A stretch of DNA of 39,283 nt from the NCBI GenBank assembly GCA_028282405.1, contig JANQIA010000462.1:1-39283 (forward strand), written 5' to 3'. The notes under the pieces are model-generated. The model was not told the origin of the DNA, searched no databases, and worked only from the letters and a program-made list of their open reading frames with translations. This document shows, piece after piece, positions 1 to 7,936 of the stretch; the stretch's first letter is position 1; each line of letters opens with the position of its first letter. Source of the stretch: Rhodovibrionaceae bacterium (lineage in GTDB: Bacteria > Pseudomonadota > Alphaproteobacteria > Kiloniellales > DSM-21159). Both the position numbers and the translations under genes were made by a program.

Positions 1-4
1 CGAC

Positions 5-49
5 GCCGGCTAACCCGGCTGCGCTCTTGCTCCGCCCGCTTAGCGGGCG
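5..49. other. Tandem GC-rich hairpins at left edge
   Basis: Two perfect stem-loops lie next to each other. The first pairs GCCGG (5-9) with CCGGC (15-19). The second is a 17-bp palindrome (33-49) with 8-bp arms CGCCCGCT and AGCGGGCG around one base. Neither is followed by a T-run, so an intrinsic terminator is not supported. From 50 to about 214 I see no gene, only a short AT-rich stretch at about 145-180. Confidence 0.4.
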
Positions 50-220
50 CCGCCATGCTCTGTTCTATGGGTGCAGCACCGGCCGGCAAGGTATCGGCAG
101 GGCTCTCTTTCGCGCTCGGGCTGGCATTGGTGGACATATGGCTGCAATTCAAAACATTAATTACATAATCTATTTTTATCGGCAGCCCTAGGCCTGTCAA
201 TGACCTTGTCTCTGTAGGGG

Positions 221-868
221 AGAATCTTCACATCAACCGGCAGTTCGGAGCGTAAGAAGGCCGGACGGAAACCAATCTCTGCCGCCGACTCCGCTTTCCA
301 TCCCTCCGTCATCCAAACAGCCGTCCGGCTCACCTATCGCTTCACGCTCAGCTACCGGGACGTTGAGGAGCTCTTGGCCGGACGCGGCATCGACGTCTCC
401 TTCGAGACGATTCGTCGATGATGCTTGAAGTTCGGGCCACTCTACGCCCGCCGTATGCGTCGGAAGAGGAGCCGACCCTTTTCGGTCTGGCACATCGACG
501 AGGTGTTCCTCAAAATCGCTGGCCAACAGCACTACCTCTGGCGCGCGGTCGACGCGGAAGGCGAGGTGTTGGACGTGCTACTGCAGTCGCGGCGGAACAA
601 GATGGCTGCAGTGCGTGATACCTTCCCGTCAGCCGAGCACGTCTCCGGAAAGCGCTTGAACCATCGAGCGGAGAACTCGCATCAACCAACTCGTCGGCGA
701 GACCGAAAACTGCAGCTGTTCAAATCGGCGGAGTCAGCTCAGCGCTTCTTTCCAACCCACGCCGCCTTCTACAACCACGTCAACATCCAGCGACACTTGA
801 TTTCCAGAAGGTCAATGAAGCAGTTCCGCGCCCAGTCGCTCGGAGCATGGGCGAAGCTTGTGGCATAG
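221..868 (+). pseudogene. IS6-family (IS26-like) transposase, inactivated
   Basis: This is a remnant of a DDE transposase of the IS6 family. One frame shows the N-terminal block with LSYRDVEELLAGRGI and FETIRR. A TGA at 419-421 sits where the family has Trp (RRW). After the stop the same frame continues CLKFGPLYARR, WHIDEVF (first catalytic Asp), YLWRAVD and SRRNKMAA, and ends with NHRAENSHQPTRRR (catalytic Glu) at a stop at 866-868. The family segment of roughly 50 residues between SRRNK and NHRAEN, which carries the second catalytic Asp, is missing. No ATG, GTG or TTG start is left between the upstream stop at 215 and the homologous region. It therefore has a lost start, a nonsense codon and an internal deletion. 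I could not recognise terminal inverted repeats. Confidence 0.85.
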
Positions 869-904
869 GATGAGTCACTTGCCTGCTTGTGCACCTCAAG
901 CAGT

Positions 905-1110
905 TAACGTGACAACGCCGCGCGGAGATATCCGTAGAGCCGGCGTCTCCGGTTCGCTCGGCAGGGAAAATAGAGGGAAGATCGCCGAGTTTGCGTCTCT
1001 GATCGTCAGGTCAGCGCGGAACAACATCGAAGAATCGAGGCCGTCGTTCGGGCTTCCCTAAACGGAAAAACAGGGACATCCACCACGCCAAACAGGGAGC
1101 AAATAGCTCG
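905..1110. repeat. Dispersed repeat, degenerate copy A
   Basis: This non-coding stretch matches, with many substitutions and a large internal deletion, the sequence at about 20,049-20,525. Shared blocks in the same order are GACAACG, then GGAGATATC-N6-GCCGGC and TCTCCGGT (911-953); CAGGGAA followed by GCCGAGTTT (about 962-992); and AAACAGG with TCCACC and AAACAGGGA (about 1067-1099). No intact ORF of recognisable function covers it. I read it as the remnant of a mobile-element tail. The rest of the gene-free gap, to 1284, holds nothing I recognise apart from a 13-bp direct repeat at 1262 and 1321. Confidence 0.55.
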
Positions 1111-1284
1111 AAGCTGGGAAATCGATAGTGCCCCTTAGGAGGCGACAGTGCTCAGGCTTGCAAGAGTCCGCAGTTTCAGTTCGTCGGCAAGATTCGTCGT
1201 CGCCAGCCTGCTTCAAGCTATCGAGCTGCCGACTGGCACATTGGATTGGGGTCAGCTCAAAGGGCGACGGCCGACTCGCGTCTC

Positions 1285-2172
1285 TCAGCCAAGCGCCTGG
1301 CTGGCCAGCGCGAAAAGGCGGGGCGACGGCCGACCATCATTTGGCGTGCCGCCGCGGGCCCCACTGCGCACCATCGTGAAGACCTCGTCGACCTTGAGAA
1401 GACCGTGGGAGGCGAGCCAATCCGACAGGCCGCTGGCCGCGCGCACATCGATACGAACGAAGCCGCCGCCCAGCTTTTCGATCCAGGCACGCACAAGCGT
1501 TCGAGCGATCTGGTCATCCGATGCCACGACGGGGCCGATGACGTGACCGCGGCCGAAAAGACGAGCCAGGGCATAGCCCTGAAGCTGTCCGTCGCGTTCT
1601 GCCAAGAGCCCTTCCCCGGCTTGCGCGAAGGCCTTCAGCGGCGCCTCCCGCGACCGTCCCGTTTCCCGCGCATCAAGGACCACGATCGCCTGAAGGTCCT
1701 CTCGTTCCATCGAACGAACCGGAGTCTCGCTCGCCACCGACCCGCCGTCCGGCAGCTTCGGCTGCCCCTGATGCTGCGCGACGACGTCGATCTCTGCGAA
1801 ACCCAGCTTGGCATAAAGCGGCATGCCTTCCTTCGTGGCATTGAGCATGATCTGCCTCGGACCGATCCCGGCCAAGGCCTCGTCCATAAGCTGCCGGCCT
1901 AGTCCCTGTCCCTGCCGCTCGGGCGCGACGATGATCATGCCGAGCGTCGCGGGGCTGTTCCCCTTCGCCCACCACAGGCTCGTGCCGATCACCTGACCGC
2001 CATCGAGAGCCACGACGCCGCGGCCAAGCGTAAGCAGGAAAGCCCAATCCTCGATCCTGTGCGGCCAGCGCACCGCCACCGACAGGCCGTGCGCCTCCGC
2101 CAGATGCTGCGGGGCCATGGGCACAATTGAGATGCCGGACGGGGACAAGACGCGGGTCCTTCTGAAAGCCAT
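1285..2172 (-). CDS. GNAT-family N-acetyltransferase with C-terminal extension
   Basis: A protein of 295 residues, probably an acetyl-CoA-dependent N-acetyltransferase. The GNAT core is in the first 150 residues, including the acetyl-CoA pyrophosphate-binding loop RQGQGLGRQL (around residues 85-95) and the typical C-terminal YAKLGF strand-loop (around 118-124). The second half resembles the extra YitH-like GNAT-related domain found in two-domain bacterial acetyltransferases. The substrate cannot be told from sequence. It is divergent from the aldehyde dehydrogenase gene, with 170 bp between the chosen starts, and shares its promoter region. The start at 2172 lacks a clear Shine-Dalgarno; an internal Met at residue 18 is an alternative. 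Its 3' end contains the second unit of a 13-14 bp direct repeat (1262-1274 and 1321-1334), which may mark a small rearrangement of the C-terminal tail. Confidence 0.8.
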   Translation of the reverse strand: MAFRRTRVLSPSGISIVPMAPQHLAEAHGLSVAVRWPHRIEDWAFLLTLGRGVVALDGGQVIGTSLWWAKGNSPATLGMIIVAPERQGQGLGRQLMDEALAGIGPRQIMLNATKEGMPLYAKLGFAEIDVVAQHQGQPKLPDGGSVASETPVRSMEREDLQAIVVLDARETGRSREAPLKAFAQAGEGLLAERDGQLQGYALARLFGRGHVIGPVVASDDQIARTLVRAWIEKLGGGFVRIDVRAASGLSDWLASHGLLKVDEVFTMVRSGARGGTPNDGRPSPRLFALASQALG

Positions 2173-2245
2173 CCCGGTTCTGGCGAGCGCCGCGGACCCT
2201 ATGGCTGGCCAATCGCGAACTCAACGAAAGAGATCGCAGGTAGGC

Positions 2246-2310
2246 ATAACTCAGAGTTATAGAACGCGCGCCAGACGATATTGGCGACCACAGGCAAGGC
2301 GGGCGAACAT
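2246..2310 (+). promoter_or_regulatory. LysR-type operator and promoter of the aldehyde dehydrogenase gene
   Basis: A perfect 15-bp palindrome ATAACTCAGAGTTAT (2246-2260), of the T-N11-A type bound by LysR regulators, is followed after 20 bp by TTGGCG (2281-2286) and after a further 17 bp by CGAACAT (2304-2310). The same three elements with identical spacing occur at 4763-4827 and 7872-7936. If TTGGCG is the -35 element, the palindrome centre sits near -63, where LysR recognition sites normally lie. The predicted transcript would start near 2317, which favours the GTG at 2343 as the start of the aldehyde dehydrogenase. Confidence 0.75.
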
Positions 2311-2342
2311 CCTTGTTCCGCAAGTCCAAGAGAGGCCAAGCC

Positions 2343-3818
2343 GTGCTCGACTTCGACCCTGCTCAACCGCCACTCCCGAAAGGCCACTTCATCGATGGCG
2401 TGCTGCTGGCCGATGCGAGCGACCCGATTCCAGTGCGCCGCCCAAGCGACGGCGCGGTCTATGGCGAGGTGCCGACGGCGGACGGCGAAACGGTCGATCG
2501 TGCCGTTCGCAGTGCCCGCGACGCGCAGCGCAGCGGCGACTGGGCGAGGCAAGCCCCCCGCAACAGAGCCCTCGTTCTGCACCGCTGGGCCGACCTGATC
2601 GACCAGCAACGCATCGCGCTGGCGCAACTGGAGGCCATCGGCTCGACCCGGCCGGTCGCGCAGGCGGCTGGCTGGGATGTCCCTTACCTGGCCAAGACAA
2701 TCCGCTTTTATGCCGAACTCGCGGACAAGCACGGGGGCGAAGTCGCGCCGACCGCCGAGGACCAGTTCGGCTTCACCGTCACTGAGCCCTACGGCGTTGT
2801 CGCCGCCATCGCACCCTGGAACTTCCCTCTGGTCATGGCTGGATGGAAGCTCGCGCCGGCTCTGGCGGCGGGCAACGCCGTCGTTCTCAAACCCTCCGAG
2901 CTGACGCCGCTGTCCGCCGTCTACCTCGCGCAGCTCGCCGTCGAGGCAGGCATGCCGGCGGGCCTCTTCAACATCGTCCAGGGCGACGGGCGGACGACCG
3001 GCGACGCGCTCTGTCGCCACCCTGACGTGGCCAAAATCACCTTCACCGGCTCGACCGCGACCGGCGCAGCCATCATGACGGCAAGCGCGGAAAGCGGCAT
3101 CAAGCCGGTCACGCTGGAGCTCGGCGGCAAGAGCCCGCAGTTGGTGTTCGAGGACGCCGACGCCGCGCTGGCGGCGCGCTGCGTCGCGCGCGGGATCTTG
3201 GGCAACGCCGGGCAGGTCTGCGTCTCCGGCTCGCGCCTGGTCGTTCACCGCCGGCTGCAGGACGAGCTGCTCGAGCGCACCACCGCCTTGATGTCGCAGG
3301 TCACGCCCGGGCCCACGTGGCAGGAAGCGACCGGCTTTTCGCCGATCATCTCGACCAAGCAGTTCGACCGCATCGACAGTCTGGTGAAAAGCACCGTCGG
3401 CCAGGGCGCCGAGCTCCTGATCGGCGGCCGTCCTCTTGCGGCTGACGGTGAGGGCGCCTTCTATGCGCCGACGATCCTGGCCGGCGTCACCGAGGAGATG
3501 GACGCAGTGCGAGAGGAGGTCTTCGGCCCGGTGCTGACGGTGCAGAGCTTCGAGGACGAAGAGGAAGGTCTCGCTCTGGCTGACCATCCGGTCTACGGCC
3601 TCGCAGCCGGGCTCTACACCAGCGACCTCTCCCGCACCCTGCGCGCCATTCAGCGCCTGGAAGTCGGCACGGTCTGGGTCAACCGCTACGGCCGCAGCGA
3701 GGACTTCGCGATCCCGACCGGCGGTTACAAGCGCTCAGGCATCGGCAAGGACCTCGGCCGGGAGGCCTTCGAGGCGAACCGGCGCAAGAAGAGCGTCCTG
3801 ATCGACATTGGCCACTGA
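2343..3818 (+). CDS. NAD(P)-dependent aldehyde dehydrogenase (ALDH superfamily)
   Basis: It oxidises an aldehyde to the carboxylic acid with NAD(P)+ in the cytoplasm. From GTG 2343 it has 491 residues, the usual family length. Visible hallmarks are the cofactor and substrate motif APWNFPL, LKPSE, FTGST, the general base Glu259 in LELGGKSP, and the nucleophile Cys293 in GQVCVSG. The Glu-Cys spacing of 34 is canonical. EEVFGPV lies in the C-terminal part. I chose GTG 2343 because AGAGG precedes it by 8 bp and the predicted transcription start is near 2317. A TTG at 2313 would add ten residues but would lie upstream of that start. It probably handles an aldehyde released by the oxidase or lyase reactions of the same LysR regulon. 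It is convergent with lysR, with 34 bp between. Confidence 0.9.
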   Translation: MLDFDPAQPPLPKGHFIDGVLLADASDPIPVRRPSDGAVYGEVPTADGETVDRAVRSARDAQRSGDWARQAPRNRALVLHRWADLIDQQRIALAQLEAIGSTRPVAQAAGWDVPYLAKTIRFYAELADKHGGEVAPTAEDQFGFTVTEPYGVVAAIAPWNFPLVMAGWKLAPALAAGNAVVLKPSELTPLSAVYLAQLAVEAGMPAGLFNIVQGDGRTTGDALCRHPDVAKITFTGSTATGAAIMTASAESGIKPVTLELGGKSPQLVFEDADAALAARCVARGILGNAGQVCVSGSRLVVHRRLQDELLERTTALMSQVTPGPTWQEATGFSPIISTKQFDRIDSLVKSTVGQGAELLIGGRPLAADGEGAFYAPTILAGVTEEMDAVREEVFGPVLTVQSFEDEEEGLALADHPVYGLAAGLYTSDLSRTLRAIQRLEVGTVWVNRYGRSEDFAIPTGGYKRSGIGKDLGREAFEANRRKKSVLIDIGH

Positions 3819-3852
3819 GCGTCGCTCCGCGCACCCTCATCCATAGCGAACC

Positions 3853-4740
3853 TCAACGCTCGAGATCGGACACGGCGGCCTCGAGATCGCGCGCAAACTC
3901 GTTCACGAAGCGGGACTTGGGCAGGACCGTGTTGGTGCCCACCACGATGTCCATGGCGGCGCGGGGAATGAAGGGGCGCACGACCAGACCTCCGAAGCTC
4001 TCCCAGGGGACAAGGCCGTCGACCAACGCCACGCCGAGCCCACGCTGCACGAGCGGCGCGGCTGTGATGGACATGGTGATCTCAATCTGCGTCTGGCGCG
4101 TGAACCCGGCGGCGCGGAAATGACGGTCCAGCTTCTGGCCCGCATGGGTGTTCGAATTGTAGCTGATCAGGGTTTGCTCCCGCAGATCCTCGGGACCGAT
4201 GTGATCGCGCTCGACCAGCGGAGAGTCCGAGGGGATAACCGCGACGACTTCGGCGCTGCCGATGATCTGGGAGTGAATGCCCGGCTCTTCCAACGCGATC
4301 ATCGTCACGCCGAGGTCGATGTCGCCGATGACGATGTGCTCGCAGATCTTCTCTGCGGGCAAGGTCGTCAGGCTCATGCGGATGCTGGGGTTGCGCCTGC
4401 GAAACCGCTTGGTCGCCGCGGGCAGCAGCCCGAAGGTCGAGGGGGTGCTGGCGGCGATGCGCAGCAGCCCGAGCTGCTTGTCCCGGATCCGCTCGGAGAG
4501 GACCTTCAGCGCTTCGATCTCTCGGAAGATCCGGTCGGCGTCGGCGATCAGGACGTGCGCTTCCGAGGTCGGCACCAACCGTCCGCCGAGCCGCTCGAAC
4601 AGCCGATAGCCGATCTGGCTTTCGAAATGTCGCAGAACCTTGCTGACTGCGGGCTGAGAGACGTTCAGCGCCTCTGCCGCGGCGGTCAAGGTCCCGTGAC
4701 GCATGATGGCGCGGAAGACTTCGAGCTGGCGTGCGTTCAT
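3853..4740 (-). CDS. LysR-family transcriptional regulator
   Basis: A protein of 295 residues. The N-terminal winged helix-turn-helix is clear: MNARQLEVFRAI, then LTAAAEALNVSQPAVSKVLR as the recognition region (about residues 18-37), then FERLGGRLVPT. The rest is the periplasmic-binding-protein-like effector domain. The start at 4740 matches the family N-terminus; the frame stays open about 30 bp upstream through a TTG but that part has no homology. The gene is divergent from the C-N lyase. The palindrome at 4763-4777 begins 22 bp upstream of its start codon, the usual position for autoregulation. The same palindrome precedes the aldehyde dehydrogenase and the HcnA-like gene, so I infer this protein is the activator of the whole cluster. 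Its co-inducer is unknown. Confidence 0.92.
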   Translation of the reverse strand: MNARQLEVFRAIMRHGTLTAAAEALNVSQPAVSKVLRHFESQIGYRLFERLGGRLVPTSEAHVLIADADRIFREIEALKVLSERIRDKQLGLLRIAASTPSTFGLLPAATKRFRRRNPSIRMSLTTLPAEKICEHIVIGDIDLGVTMIALEEPGIHSQIIGSAEVVAVIPSDSPLVERDHIGPEDLREQTLISYNSNTHAGQKLDRHFRAAGFTRQTQIEITMSITAAPLVQRGLGVALVDGLVPWESFGGLVVRPFIPRAAMDIVVGTNTVLPKSRFVNEFARDLEAAVSDLER

Positions 4741-4762
4741 CTCACGGCATTCAAACCCAACT

Positions 4763-4827
4763 ATAACCAAGGGTTATGTAACACCGTCGACATTGTATTG
4801 GTAGCGGATTTGCCGGCAGGCAAACAT
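4763..4827 (+). promoter_or_regulatory. LysR-type operator and promoter of the lyase gene
   Basis: The palindrome ATAACCAAGGGTTAT (4763-4777) is followed after 20 bp by TTGGTA (4798-4803) and 17 bp later by CAAACAT (4821-4827). Element order and spacing are identical to the sites at 2246 and 7872. The palindrome ends 82 bp before the lyase ATG, exactly the distance seen from the first site to the GTG of the aldehyde dehydrogenase. It also lies 22 bp upstream of divergent lysR, so it could serve autorepression too. Confidence 0.78.
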
Positions 4828-4859
4828 CGGCGATCAGCAACCGCATCACACCTCTCGGC

Positions 4860-6383
4860 ATGAGCAAGAGACAGCAAGACAGAGCGTCGCCGCGTCCGGC
4901 GGGCCGGTTGAAAGCGAAAGACCCGCGCGCCATCGATCACATGACGGCGCTGCTCCTGGACGCGGAGAAGAGCTGGATTCCCGAGCAGATCATGGTCGAT
5001 ACGGCGCATACGATCATGATCGCAGAACAGGGCATGATTACGCGCGAGCAAGCCAGGCGCCTGCTCGATGCCTTGGAGAAAGCCATGGCGCTCGCCGAAG
5101 CGGGCGACTTCCCGCTCGACCGCGCGGGCGACTCGCTGCTGCCTCAGGCCATCGACTTCTACGTGGCCGAAGCCGGGCCCGACGCCGGCGGGCGGCTGCA
5201 CACAGGACGCAGCCGGATCGATGCCATCGCGGCCGTCAAACGCCTTTACGCCCGCAACTGCCTGCTCCGGGTTTACGGCTCGCTGACCGGCCTCCTCGCA
5301 CTGCTGCTGCGACTGGCCGAGGAACACCGCGAGACGATCATGCCGGGATGGAGCCACCTCCAGCATGCCCAGCCCTGGGTGCTTGGCCACTACCTCTTGA
5401 AGACCTTCGATGTCTTTGCACGCCACGCGGAGCGCCTCCAGGCCTGCTATCACCGCACCAACCGCAGCGCGCTCGGCGGCGCCGCGCTGGTGGGCAGCGG
5501 ATGGCCGTTGGATCGGAAGCGTGTCTGTGAGCTCTTGGGCCACGAGGCCTTGGTATACAACGCCATGGACGCCGGCCTGTTCACCAGCGACTGGCTGCTC
5601 GAATACAACGCCGTCCTCTCGATGCTGATGAACGACATCGGCCGCTCGGCGTCCGATCTGGTCGTCTGGCACTCTTGGGAATTCGGCCTGGCCGAGCTCG
5701 ACGACGGCTTCTGCTCGACCTCGACCCTGATGCCGCAGAAGAAGAACGCAGGCTCGGCCGAGTATCTGCGCGGATGCGCCGGCGATGCCGTGGGCTGGTA
5801 CGCCAGCGCCGCCAGCGTCAGTCGCTCGGCGACGACGATCGACTGCGACATCCACTATTCGCCCGACCTGCTGGCCAAACCGGCCAACACCACCTGGCAT
5901 TGCCTCGAATTGCTCGCCGGCGTGTACGACACCATCACGTTCAAGACGGATGTCATGCGCCGGAATGCAGGGGTCTATTGGAGCACGGCCAGCGGTCTCG
6001 CCGACAGCATCGCGGACCGCAGCGGCGTGAGCTTCCGCGAGGCCCACCATGTCGTTGCGCGCCTTGTCCGCAATTGTCTGGCGGCGGACATCAAGCCGCA
6101 TGAGGTGACGGGAGCAGACCTGGACGCAGCGGCAGAGAACGCCATCGGGCGCGCGCTCGGGTTGGAGACTGGCTGGGTTCAAACGCAGCTCGACCCGGTC
6201 AACTTCCTCAACACGCGAGTCACCGCCGGCAGCGCGCACAAATCTGAGATTGCCAAGCAGCTGGACATGGCGCAGGCCACGCTGTCTCGCGACCGCCAAT
6301 GGCTCGCGCACGAAGAAGCCTGCATTCGCGAAGCCCGCACAAAGCTGGAAAACGCCAAGGCGCGCATTCGCGCCGGGGATTGA
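4860..6383 (+). CDS. Argininosuccinate lyase-like C-N lyase (fumarase/aspartase superfamily)
   Basis: A protein of 507 residues in the superfamily that breaks C-N bonds of N-substituted aspartates, usually releasing fumarate. Landmarks are HTGRSR at residues 114-119, GWSHLQHAQPW as the conserved second block, and the signature loop with STLMPQKKN around residue 291. Differences from true argininosuccinate lyase are clear. HTGRSRND has become HTGRSRID, and the GSSxMPQKxNP signature reads STSTLMPQKKNAG, so one Ser is Thr and the Pro is lost. The context (LysR regulon, peptide importer, oxidases) points to catabolism, not arginine synthesis. EDDS lyase is a known superfamily member acting on N-linked aspartates and is a useful comparison, but the substrate here is unknown. 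The Shine-Dalgarno is weak at ATG 4860; the Met at residue 28 is a possible later start. Confidence 0.82.
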   Translation: MSKRQQDRASPRPAGRLKAKDPRAIDHMTALLLDAEKSWIPEQIMVDTAHTIMIAEQGMITREQARRLLDALEKAMALAEAGDFPLDRAGDSLLPQAIDFYVAEAGPDAGGRLHTGRSRIDAIAAVKRLYARNCLLRVYGSLTGLLALLLRLAEEHRETIMPGWSHLQHAQPWVLGHYLLKTFDVFARHAERLQACYHRTNRSALGGAALVGSGWPLDRKRVCELLGHEALVYNAMDAGLFTSDWLLEYNAVLSMLMNDIGRSASDLVVWHSWEFGLAELDDGFCSTSTLMPQKKNAGSAEYLRGCAGDAVGWYASAASVSRSATTIDCDIHYSPDLLAKPANTTWHCLELLAGVYDTITFKTDVMRRNAGVYWSTASGLADSIADRSGVSFREAHHVVARLVRNCLAADIKPHEVTGADLDAAAENAIGRALGLETGWVQTQLDPVNFLNTRVTAGSAHKSEIAKQLDMAQATLSRDRQWLAHEEACIREARTKLENAKARIRAGD

Positions 6384-6529
6384 GTCTTCCCCCGAGCGAA
6401 CCACGGTTGCCCCGTAGAGTGCTGCAGGGTGCTGCGCGCTGACGCTGTGCTTTCTCGACCCCGCAGTCTTATCGTAGTTTCGTGACCGACCCTGTCGGCC
6501 TCCAACAACGAAAGCGCTGCTATCTTCTC

Positions 6530-7231
6530 ATGACCAAGGCGGGCTCAACGCGGACCCGGCAGCTTGCCGAGCAAATCTTGGCCCATATCCGGTCGGGCGA
6601 CTATCCGCCGGGTTCACGGCTGCGACAGGAAGCCCTTGCAGAGGCGTTCTCCGTCAGCCGGACGCCGATTAGAGAAGCCTTGCGGGTTCTGGAAACCCAG
6701 GGCTTCGTGCGGCACCTCCCGAACCAGGGCACGATCGTACGCGTGCCGGAGCCACGCGAGATCCGCGAGGCCTACCAAGTGCGCGCCGAGCTTGAAGGGT
6801 TGGCCGTCGAGCTGGCGACGGAGTGGATCACCGATGCGGACATCGAGAAGCTGAAAGCGGCGAACGCCGATTTCATTCGCGTCGTAGAAGGTCCAGCGAC
6901 CGGAGAAGTGAGAGCGAACGCGGCAGACGACGGTTCACAGCCGAACTGGGTTGAAGCCAACGACGCCTTCCACGACGTGATCCTGAAGGCCAGCGGCAAT
7001 CAAATCCTGCGCCGCATGATCACCGAGCTTTACGTCGGCCTCTTGCAGCCCGTCATGCTTGCGACAGTGTCAATCGAAGGCAGGCGGATGCGCGAAAACG
7101 TCGAGCAGCACAAAGCCATCATCGCCGCCATCGAGCGTCACGACGCCGTCGAAGCGCGCCGTCAGATGACGCACCACGTCAGGCGTTCGGGCGAGCAGAT
7201 GGTCCGCTGGCTGGAGAATAAGGACGCCTGA
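6530..7231 (+). CDS. GntR-family regulator, FadR/VanR (FCD) subfamily
   Basis: A protein of 233 residues. The N-terminal winged HTH shows SGDYPPGSRLRQEALAE and SVSRTPIREALRVLE (about residues 20-60). The C-terminal alpha-helical FCD domain has the expected metal-ligand-like pattern, with an acidic residue and His in EANDAFHDVIL, then HKAIIAAI and a late HH in QMTHHVRRS. The start is uncertain: ATG 6530 gives the normal domain start, while GTG 6482 would add 16 residues without homology. The gene stands 146 bp after the lyase and is convergent with the cupin gene, 15 bp away. A second regulator in the cluster suggests separate control of a subset of genes, perhaps the cupin, but only the neighbourhood supports that. 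Confidence 0.88.
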   Translation: MTKAGSTRTRQLAEQILAHIRSGDYPPGSRLRQEALAEAFSVSRTPIREALRVLETQGFVRHLPNQGTIVRVPEPREIREAYQVRAELEGLAVELATEWITDADIEKLKAANADFIRVVEGPATGEVRANAADDGSQPNWVEANDAFHDVILKASGNQILRRMITELYVGLLQPVMLATVSIEGRRMRENVEQHKAIIAAIERHDAVEARRQMTHHVRRSGEQMVRWLENKDA

Positions 7232-7246
7232 GATTCGGGCGGGCGC

Positions 7247-7729
7247 TTAGTAATCCAGGCGCTCGTTATCCAGGTCCGCGTGCTCATCCAAGTTGAAGCG
7301 GCCGTCATAGATCGGACCTTTGCCGGTCGTCGGCCCCTGGTACTGGACGAACAAGATATCGCCACCGGTCTCCGTCTTCAGCTCGACTTCGAAATGCGGG
7401 TCGGGATGAAAGACCATGGTGCCGGGACCGTACATCTGCCCGCCGATATCGAACTCGCCTGAGAGGATGTACCAAACCTGCGCAAAGTAGTGGCTGTGCA
7501 GCGGATGCCCCCCACCCGGCGCGTAGCGCAGCACGCCTGCGTTAGGCTCGGTCGGCCGTTCCGGGCGCGGGTGGAACAGCATCTTGCTGCGTATGCCCCC
7601 GAAGCGCTGAACCTCCCAGTCCATGTCATCCAGGTGGCGACATTCGTGACCGTGATGCCCGTCGGTCAGTGGCTTCACGCGCGGATCCGCCTTGGGAAGC
7701 TGGGTAATGGGGTCGATCTCGTTGGCCAT
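7247..7729 (-). CDS. Cupin-domain protein (single domain)
   Basis: A protein of 160 residues with one double-stranded beta-helix. The first cupin motif is visible as GGGHPLHSHYFAQVWYILSGE (about residues 76-96), with candidate metal ligands His79, His82 and His84; the second runs through YGPGTMVFHPDPHFEVE. It could be a small metal-dependent dioxygenase, isomerase or sensor; nothing fixes the reaction. I chose ATG 7729 because GGGAGA precedes it by 7 bp; the open frame upstream crosses an AT-rich promoter-like stretch. The gene is divergent from the HcnA-like gene, with 299 bp between starts. Confidence 0.82.
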   Translation of the reverse strand: MANEIDPITQLPKADPRVKPLTDGHHGHECRHLDDMDWEVQRFGGIRSKMLFHPRPERPTEPNAGVLRYAPGGGHPLHSHYFAQVWYILSGEFDIGGQMYGPGTMVFHPDPHFEVELKTETGGDILFVQYQGPTTGKGPIYDGRFNLDEHADLDNERLDY

Positions 7730-7798
7730 TTTCGTTCTCCCTGATCGCAATGAGACATGCCAACGATGACGCAACAGCGGATACGTTTCTACAAATAA

Positions 7799-7815
7799 AA
7801 TATACAATATGGTAT
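7799..7815 (-). promoter_or_regulatory. AT-rich operator-like element upstream of the cupin gene
   Basis: A conspicuously AT-rich patch (about 7785-7820) in GC-rich DNA lies 56-91 bp upstream of the cupin start. It contains ATAC-N6-GTAT (7802-7815) and the overlapping half-palindrome ATATTGTATATT on the minus strand. FCD-type GntR proteins often bind TTGTATACAA-like sites, so the neighbouring GntR regulator is a candidate. This is a pattern-based guess. Confidence 0.3.
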
Positions 7816-7871
7816 TTTTGGATACACTCTTGCCGTACACGCTGGCATCCGACTGAGGCTACGAGACCTCC

Positions 7872-7936
7872 ATAACAGCGGGTTATAGCTCTCCCTCCAG
7901 AATGTATTGGTCGCCGGATCAGTGGCGCGCGAACAT
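7872..7936 (+). promoter_or_regulatory. LysR-type operator and promoter of the HcnABC-like operon
   Basis: The palindrome ATAACAGCGGGTTAT (7872-7886) is followed after 20 bp by TTGGTC (7907-7912) and after a further 17 bp by CGAACAT (7930-7936). This is the third instance of the architecture at 2246 and 4763, with the same spacings. The palindrome lies 142 bp from the start codons on both sides (cupin, minus strand; HcnA-like, plus strand). The oriented -35/-10 pair points toward the HcnA-like operon and implies a leader of about 85 nt. Confidence 0.75.

Noticed and set aside
60-220. Left terminal inverted repeat of the IS6 element
   Set aside because: No sequence resembling IS6 ends could be matched to a partner after the transposase remnant.
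1262-1334. 13-14 bp direct repeat GGGCGACGGCCGA near the GNAT 3' end
   Set aside because: Short, GC-rich and without an associated element; kept only as a note on the gene.
4761-6404. A 547-codon open frame on the minus strand opposite the lyase gene, and similar long antisense frames opposite the ALDH, ABC and oxidase genes
   Set aside because: They are products of high GC third positions; their translations have no domain order, and the opposite strand holds proteins with clear catalytic motifs.
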